Origin: Nitrosomonas sp.
GTDB lineage: Bacteria; Pseudomonadota; Gammaproteobacteria; Burkholderiales; Nitrosomonadaceae
Direction: 5' to 3'
Assembly (NCBI GenBank): GCA_019745325.1
Contig: JAIETK010000001.1
Location: 124,001-188,000, forward strand
Length of the DNA stretch: 64,000 nucleotides
Below the pieces are notes generated by a model. That model was given only the letters and a program-made list of their open reading frames with translations, was not told the DNA's origin and searched no databases. The translations under genes were made by a program, and so were the position numbers. Shown piece after piece: positions 58,692 to 64,000 of this stretch (positions are counted from its first letter, which is position 1; every line of letters begins with the position of its first letter).

Positions 58692-59206
58692 TTATTAACT
58701 CCAGTTTATGATTTCATTCGTTCGAGAATACTTTCGAATTGTAAGTCGTTACAACCGTTTACGATCAGCGATTTTGATCGCCCTTACGGTTCTACCTTAC
58801 CCATTCTCATGACATCTTGTCAAACGAATGTTTGGTGAAATATTGATTACAAGTGTGCTGTCTTCTTGACAAATTCTCTACAGCATCGTTGTTTTGCTGC
58901 TACAAAAAATTTTTACTCATTTCATTATTTATCAAGTTAAGTACTTGAAAAACATCAGTGATTGGCAATAATAACACCAATGCCGGTACGCTTAATTCTT
59001 AACAATTTCTTAACATTTAGTATGTTACTGTGCGCCTGAAATTACTGAAGCAGCACCGGAAGTTAATAAAGTGTCAAGTGCGGGCAAACAATGCGGCAAA
59101 TAATTTGCCGGCAATCCGGGCAGGATGGCGTATTACCTGCTGAGGTCGTTTACCTGCCGATTGATGGCGGCTTTTGTCATTCGTAATGTCTTTTAAGGGA
59201 GATTGT
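58692..59206. other. AT-rich intergenic region upstream of DUF2490 gene
   Basis: About 515 bases without a gene. CAAGT-TAAGT-ACTTG at 58933-58947 is an inverted repeat that could be an operator. TTAACA-like and TATG runs near 58990-59030 may hold promoters. Nothing else is clear. Confidence 0.3.
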
Positions 59207-59968
59207 ATGTTGAAGAAAATTAAGAATTATATTCTACTGGCTGCGTTGGGCTCGTTGTTATGCAACCCTGTGGCTGCCGACCAAACGGTGGAAGATTTTC
59301 AAGTGTGGGGAGGTGTTTTCTCACAAGGTAATTTTGGTTTTGTGAATCCAAACAACCCGGACTTAAAAAAGTTCAGATGGTGGATGGAGGGACAAGGCCG
59401 CTTTGGTAATGATGCGACGCAATTCACCCAATCGCTGATCCGTCCGGGTATCGGTTATGCCTTGACAGATAAGGTGGTCGCATGGGTTGGCTACGCTTGG
59501 GCGCCAACTGCTGAACCATTAACATTAAAAACAGGACATCCATTCGATGAGCAACGAATCTGGCAACAAGTGACTTGGGCCGATAATTTTTCATTCGGCA
59601 GATTATCGACGCGCAGCCGTTTTGAGCAGCGCTTTTTTGATAATGATGCACCCCTTCGCGGTGGAGATGATGTAGCTCATCGATTCCGCCAATTGGTAAA
59701 ACTGGCGGTTCCAATGCCGGCCGTGGATCCTAATCTCAGTTTTATCGTTCAAAGCGAATTGTTTATCGCGATGAATACTGTTGATAATCCTGGTTTTATT
59801 TCCCGTGGCTACGATCAGAACCGGGCATTCGTAGGGTTGGGTTACAAAGTTAACCAATATGCCACGGTTGAAGTGGGGTATATGAACCAATTCATCAATC
59901 GGCCGCATAGCGCCCGTCCCGATCAAATGATGCATAACTTTATTGCGAGTTTATTCCTGAATTTCTAG
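59207..59968 (+). CDS. DUF2490 outer-membrane-like protein
   Basis: ATG 59207 has AAGGGAG 7 bases before it, unlike the upstream in-frame start. The 253-residue protein has a signal peptide ending NPVAAD. It has alternating strands with aromatic girdles, starting QTVEDFQVWGGVFSQGNF and ending MMHNFIASLFLNF with a terminal Phe typical of beta-barrel proteins. The pattern fits DUF2490, function unknown. A strong terminator follows. Confidence 0.72.
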   Translation: MLKKIKNYILLAALGSLLCNPVAADQTVEDFQVWGGVFSQGNFGFVNPNNPDLKKFRWWMEGQGRFGNDATQFTQSLIRPGIGYALTDKVVAWVGYAWAPTAEPLTLKTGHPFDEQRIWQQVTWADNFSFGRLSTRSRFEQRFFDNDAPLRGGDDVAHRFRQLVKLAVPMPAVDPNLSFIVQSELFIAMNTVDNPGFISRGYDQNRAFVGLGYKVNQYATVEVGYMNQFINRPHSARPDQMMHNFIASLFLNF

Positions 59969-59994
59969 CAATCAAACGATATAGCATTTTTTGG

Positions 59995-60031
59995 GCCGGA
60001 TAATTTCCCTGGATTCAGGGGGTTATCCGGC
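59995..60031 (+). terminator. Rho-independent terminator after DUF2490 gene
   Basis: GCCGGATAA (59995-60003) pairs with TTATCCGGC (60023-60031), and an inner CCCTG/CAGGG stem (60007-60011 with 60016-60020) sits on a GATT loop. TAAAATTTTTG follows. It separates the DUF2490 gene from rapA. Confidence 0.75.
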
Positions 60032-60169
60032 TAAAATTTTTGTCCCCCTTTGCTTGTTGGCAAGCCAATAAGCCATCACGTTTTGCCCGGCATCCATTGC
60101 ATCGGCTATCATACGCAGTTTTAGTTAGCCTCCTGTCATTTCATCGATCAAAAATCGCGAGCATAAGTG

Positions 60170-63088
60170 ATGCATGAATTTAAGCCGGGACAACGCTGGA
60201 TCTGCGATGTCGATTTACAACTGGGATTGGGCACGGTGCAAACCGTCGAACACCGGATTGTCACCATTCTGTTTAAAGCAACCGGTGAAAGCCGCTCGTA
60301 CGCCAAGCATTCCGCGCCGTTGACGCGGGTGATTTTCAAACCGGGCGATACCGTCAACAGCCAGGATGGTGCCGCCATGACCGTTACCGGCGTCATCGAA
60401 CGCGACGGTTTAGCCGTCTACACCGGTACTCGCGAAGACGGCAGCAAAGCCGAGCTCCCGGAAGATTTGCTGGCGTCTCAAGTGCAATTGAATCGCCCGT
60501 CCGAGCGCCTGTTTACCGGCCAGTTCGATCAGGACAAATGGTTCCGCATCCGCTACCAGACGCTGCTGATCCGCAACCGGCTGGCGCAAGCGCCGCTGTT
60601 TGGCTTGGTCGGCACGCGCACCAGCCTGATTCCGCATCAACTGTATATTGCGCACGAGGTCGGCCGCCGCTTTGCGCCGCGCGTGCTGCTGGCCGATGAA
60701 GTCGGGCTGGGGAAAACTATCGAAGCCGGTTTGATTCTGCACCAGCAATTGCTGACCGAGTGCGCCAAGCGCGTGCTCATCGTGGTACCGGAAACCCTGG
60801 TGCATCAATGGCTGGTGGAAATGCTGCGGCGTTTCAATTTGCAATTCAGCATTTTTGACGAAGAACGCTGCCTGTCGCTGGAAGCAAGTGACGAAGATGA
60901 AGACGAAGAAGACAGCCGCAGCAGCAAAAGTGAAAATGGTGAAAACCCGTTTCACAGCGAGCAACTGGTGCTGTGCAGCCTGCATTTTCTGCGCCAGCAT
61001 CCAAAACGGTTTGAACAAGCGCTGCAAGGCCGCTGGGATTTGCTGGTGGTCGACGAAGCGCATCATTTGCATTGGTCGCCGCAAGCCGTCAGCCCGCAAT
61101 ACGCTATGATCGAACAATTGGCGATGCGCACCCGCGGCGTGCTGCTGTTGACCGCAACGCCGGAGCAATTGGGCAAGGCCAGTCACTACGCACGCTTGCG
61201 TCTGCTTGATCCGCATCGCTTCAGCAGTTTTTCCGGATTTGTCGCCGAGGAGCAATCGTACGAGCCGATCGCCCAAGCGGTCGAAACGCTGCTTGAAGGC
61301 AGGGATTTGAACGACGGCATCCGCCAACTGATCGCCGAAACGCTCGATCCGGCGCAAGCGCAGGCACTGCTGGGGGAGCTGCAAGACCCGCCAGCCCGCA
61401 ACAAACTGGCGGAATCATTGCTCGACCGGCACGGCACCGGGCGCATTTTGTTCCGCAACACGCGCGCAGCGGTCAAAGGATTCCCCGGACGCAAGCTGGT
61501 TGCCAATCCGCTGCCGCTACCGGCGGAATACCAGCCCTGCCTGGCGACGTTTGAGACCACGGCGTTATCCAAGCCGCAATTGCTGCTGTGTCCGGAATTG
61601 ATTTACCAAGTGCGCTCCGAAGACGGCCAGCCGTACTGGACCGAAATCGACCCTCGCGTGCCGTGGCTGATCGCCACGCTCAAGCGGGTGAAACCGGAAA
61701 AGGTGCTGGTCATCGCCGCCAACGCGCAAACCGCGCGCGATCTGGCGCAAGCGCTGAAAGAAAAAACCGGACAATTCATTCCGGTATTCCACGAAAGCAT
61801 GAGCCTGATCGAACGCGATCGCGCTGCGGCATTCTTTGCCGATAAAGAAACCGGCGGTCAGGTGTTGATTTGCTCGGAAATCGGCAGCGAAGGCCGCAAT
61901 TTCCAGTTTGCGCATCATCTGGTGTTGTTCGATTTGCCGCTCAATCCGGATCTGCTCGAGCAGCGCATCGGCCGTCTTGATCGCATCGGCCAGACCGACA
62001 CCATCCAAATCCACGTGCCCTATCTCGAAAACAGCGCATTGGCGGTGATGTTCCACTGGTACCACGAAGGCTTGAATGCATTCGAGAAAACCTGTCCGGC
62101 GGGGCAAACGGTGTTTGTCAAAGTCGAAGAACCGCTCATCGCTGCGCTGCATCAACGCCAAACTCAGACCGAGGCATTGAGCGAGTTGATCGGCGATACG
62201 CAATCGGCGCACCGGGAATTGAACGAAGCACTCGATCGTGGCCGCGACAGACTGCTCGAATACAATTCGTTCCGCCCGCTTATCGCCAACCGGTTGACCG
62301 AGCAAGCGCAAGCGCAGGATGACGATCCGCTGCTGCCGCAGTACATGGACACGGTATTCGACTGCTGCGGCGTGCACATCGAAGAACATCGCGCCGGCAG
62401 CTTTCTGATCGAACCGAGCGAAGGCATGAGCATGCCGTTTCCCGGCCTGGACGACGAAGGCTCGGTCATCACCTACTCGCGCAATGTGGCGCTGAGCAAC
62501 GAGGACATGCGCTTCCTGACGTGGGAACACCCGATGGTCACACACGCGATGGAACGGATTTTGAGCCAGGAAAACGGCAATGCTGTGGTGGCGATGATGA
62601 AACACAAACACGTGCAACCCGGCACCTTGCTGCTGGAAACCCTGTTCGTGCTCGAAGCCAGCGGGCACAACGTGCAGCAAAGCAACCGTTACCTGCCTCC
62701 TGCGGTGATCCGCATCCTGCTCGACGAACAAGGCAACGGCGATTATCCGCACCTCGACCACGAATCGGTCAACCAGCACCTGCAACCGGTCGCGACCGGC
62801 ATCGCCAAGCAAGTGATCCAACTGAAGGAAGACGCGATCCGCGAACTGCTGGCCGCCAGCGAACAACAAGCCGCCACGCAAGCGCCGCAACTCATCGCCG
62901 CCGCCAAAGCCCGCATCCGGCAAACGTTCGTTCCCGAAATCGAACGCCTCAAAGCGCTGCAACAAGTCAACCCGAACGTGCGCGACGAAGAAATTCAATT
63001 CTTTGAACAGCAACTGCAGCAACTGACCGATGCGTTGAAATCCAGTAACTTAAGGCTCGATGCCGTTCGGGTGATTGTGGCGACTTAA
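60170..63088 (+). CDS. rapA: RNA polymerase-associated SWI2/SNF2 ATPase RapA
   Basis: ATG 60170 (MHEFKPGQRW) fits the E. coli RapA start. The 972-residue protein has the N-terminal Tudor-like region (FKPGQRWICDVDLQLGLGTV), ATPase motifs ADEVGLGKTIEAG and VVDEAHHLHW, and helicase motif VI RIGRLDRIGQ. It recycles RNA polymerase stalled after transcription. An acidic run (EASDEDEDEEDSRSS) sits between motifs I and II, and looks like an inserted flexible loop. The gene is G+C rich with large antisense open frames. Confidence 0.93.
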   Translation: MHEFKPGQRWICDVDLQLGLGTVQTVEHRIVTILFKATGESRSYAKHSAPLTRVIFKPGDTVNSQDGAAMTVTGVIERDGLAVYTGTREDGSKAELPEDLLASQVQLNRPSERLFTGQFDQDKWFRIRYQTLLIRNRLAQAPLFGLVGTRTSLIPHQLYIAHEVGRRFAPRVLLADEVGLGKTIEAGLILHQQLLTECAKRVLIVVPETLVHQWLVEMLRRFNLQFSIFDEERCLSLEASDEDEDEEDSRSSKSENGENPFHSEQLVLCSLHFLRQHPKRFEQALQGRWDLLVVDEAHHLHWSPQAVSPQYAMIEQLAMRTRGVLLLTATPEQLGKASHYARLRLLDPHRFSSFSGFVAEEQSYEPIAQAVETLLEGRDLNDGIRQLIAETLDPAQAQALLGELQDPPARNKLAESLLDRHGTGRILFRNTRAAVKGFPGRKLVANPLPLPAEYQPCLATFETTALSKPQLLLCPELIYQVRSEDGQPYWTEIDPRVPWLIATLKRVKPEKVLVIAANAQTARDLAQALKEKTGQFIPVFHESMSLIERDRAAAFFADKETGGQVLICSEIGSEGRNFQFAHHLVLFDLPLNPDLLEQRIGRLDRIGQTDTIQIHVPYLENSALAVMFHWYHEGLNAFEKTCPAGQTVFVKVEEPLIAALHQRQTQTEALSELIGDTQSAHRELNEALDRGRDRLLEYNSFRPLIANRLTEQAQAQDDDPLLPQYMDTVFDCCGVHIEEHRAGSFLIEPSEGMSMPFPGLDDEGSVITYSRNVALSNEDMRFLTWEHPMVTHAMERILSQENGNAVVAMMKHKHVQPGTLLLETLFVLEASGHNVQQSNRYLPPAVIRILLDEQGNGDYPHLDHESVNQHLQPVATGIAKQVIQLKEDAIRELLAASEQQAATQAPQLIAAAKARIRQTFVPEIERLKALQQVNPNVRDEEIQFFEQQLQQLTDALKSSNLRLDAVRVIVAT

Positions 63089-63191
63089 AATAAACATTAA
63101 AAAATCGCAAAGTAGTCTTTGAATAGATCTCTTGAGAACCGACACAATATGGTGAAATGGCGAACAGCGAATTGATAATGAGGGGACAGTC

Positions 63192-64000
63192 ATGGGGAAA
63201 AAGTCGCGACTTAAGCGTGAGCGACGTGCACACAGGTCCGATCTATTGCAGCGTTTAGAGGATAGTCATCAACGCATCTATAAAGACGCTGAGGAAAATT
63301 TTCAAGCATCACTCAAAGCGCTTAGCAAGCTCTTCACCGAGTATCGTGCCGAGGATGTTGTGCTGGCACTGAACGTCTCGGATTTGTGGCTTCCTAACAT
63401 TTCGAGCCAAGTAAAACATCAATTCGCCCTTGGTGCGGCTGTTTCCATGCCACAGGAACAATTTGTGGAGATTAAACGGCTAGATACCTATTCTGAGTTT
63501 TGCGAGTTTATCGGAACCGTCTACAAGCTGCTCCCTAGCTTCCCTATGTTAGAAGACTACATTCCAGAACCTGATTGGGGCGATATACACATCGCTTTGA
63601 ATGGAAACTATCCGGCGATCTTCTACGGCGGTAGTGTGGAACGAATTCCAGACTTCATTGAGGCATTTCGCCTACTTCGAGCTGATCAGCCAGAGGTCAC
63701 GAGGGATCTGGCTCTAGCAGTTATGCTGCAAGACCAAGTGATCTCGCATGTGAAACCAGAGACTGTCGGCAGCGCAGATGGGATCTTGCCGGGACATATA
63801 GAAATACCTTCTGAATCGCATTGGATTGAGTGTCTTGAAGCGCTTCGGTGTGTTTGCGAAAGTGTTCAATCGTATGCGGATGACCTCAATCTCAACTTGG
63901 TGCTCAAGCAAGGCAGCTTCAAGCAACCGACAACTGAGAGCTCATTCGGCGATGCTGTAATACAAGGAACATCACTGCCTGCTTTTTTGACTAGGACCAA
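63192..64000 (+). CDS. Uncharacterised protein, 3' truncated by window
   Basis: An open frame from ATG 63192, with GAGGGG about 7 bases before it, runs to the window end: at least 269 codons. It starts very basic (MGKKSRLKRERRAHRSDLL), then has soluble helical text such as EENFQASLKALSKLFTEYR and WLPNISSQVKHQFALGAAV. I do not recognise a family. Base composition is nearer to average than the AT-rich islands. Its end and C-terminal domains are outside the window. Confidence 0.6.
   Translation, partial: MGKKSRLKRERRAHRSDLLQRLEDSHQRIYKDAEENFQASLKALSKLFTEYRAEDVVLALNVSDLWLPNISSQVKHQFALGAAVSMPQEQFVEIKRLDTYSEFCEFIGTVYKLLPSFPMLEDYIPEPDWGDIHIALNGNYPAIFYGGSVERIPDFIEAFRLLRADQPEVTRDLALAVMLQDQVISHVKPETVGSADGILPGHIEIPSESHWIECLEALRCVCESVQSYADDLNLNLVLKQGSFKQPTTESSFGDAVIQGTSLPAFLTRT

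Noticed and set aside
61565..63022. Open frame of 485 codons on the minus strand, opposite rapA
   Set aside because: Antisense shadow of a G+C-rich gene; no ribosome-binding site or domain.

Overview
The window looks like chromosome of a betaproteobacterium, most likely of the Nitrosomonas type (Nitrosomonadaceae). The inference rests on gene content: a sucrose cluster (fructokinase, sucrose-phosphate synthase/phosphatase, amylosucrase), c-type cytochrome lipoproteins beside a cupredoxin, a PEP-CTERM protein, ANR/FNR with hemN, and a dnaA-dnaN-gyrB replication core. No rRNA or tRNA gene was seen, so the genus stays an inference.

Layout. 1-2.3 kb: the tail of dsbD, a TlpA-like thioredoxin, a BON-domain lipoprotein and a DUF2784 protein. 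2.3-7.4 kb: the sucrose operon, followed by a small inverted-repeat element with partial copies near 43.2 and 52.35 kb. 7.7-15.4 kb: housekeeping and copper genes (ttcA; cupredoxin, DUF411 and cytochrome c; rhodanese; pseudouridine synthase; methyltransferase; DUF2835; ettA). 15.4-20.3 kb: an accessory insert, with relBE and DUF2442, then a strongly AT-rich two-gene unit (a GHKL ATPase plus a 743-residue protein I do not recognise), an orphan Phd antitoxin and a MazG-like pyrophosphohydrolase. 20.3-30.2 kb: a methyltransferase, rhlE, and an RND efflux operon with an FMN reductase inside it and a DUF192 gene at its end. 30.5-34.4 kb: a second accessory patch with rnk, a frameshifted HigA-like antitoxin, a heavily structured non-coding stretch, a stand-alone caspase-like protease, a restriction/methylase-like remnant, parDE and a broken HEPN gene.

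34.4-43.2 kb: gyrB, dnaN, a putative oriC, dnaA, panC, panB, folK and pcnB, all on the minus strand, then rnpB on the minus strand. 43.8-52.3 kb: an MscK-like channel, a TolC-like protein, a PCMT-family methyltransferase, a TPP riboswitch with thiC, and uppP. 52.4-64 kb: a CHRD/PEP-CTERM protein, a GAF-PAS-GGDEF-EAL protein, fnr with a perfect FNR box, hemN, a cytochrome c lipoprotein, a DUF2490 protein, rapA and the start of an unknown gene that runs off the end.

The best candidates for an undescribed system are the GHKL/743-residue pair at 16.3-19.7 kb and, second, the caspase-like gene at 31.7 kb with the structured region just upstream. Both lie among toxin-antitoxin genes or their remains, which fits defence islands. 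Defence function is inference only.
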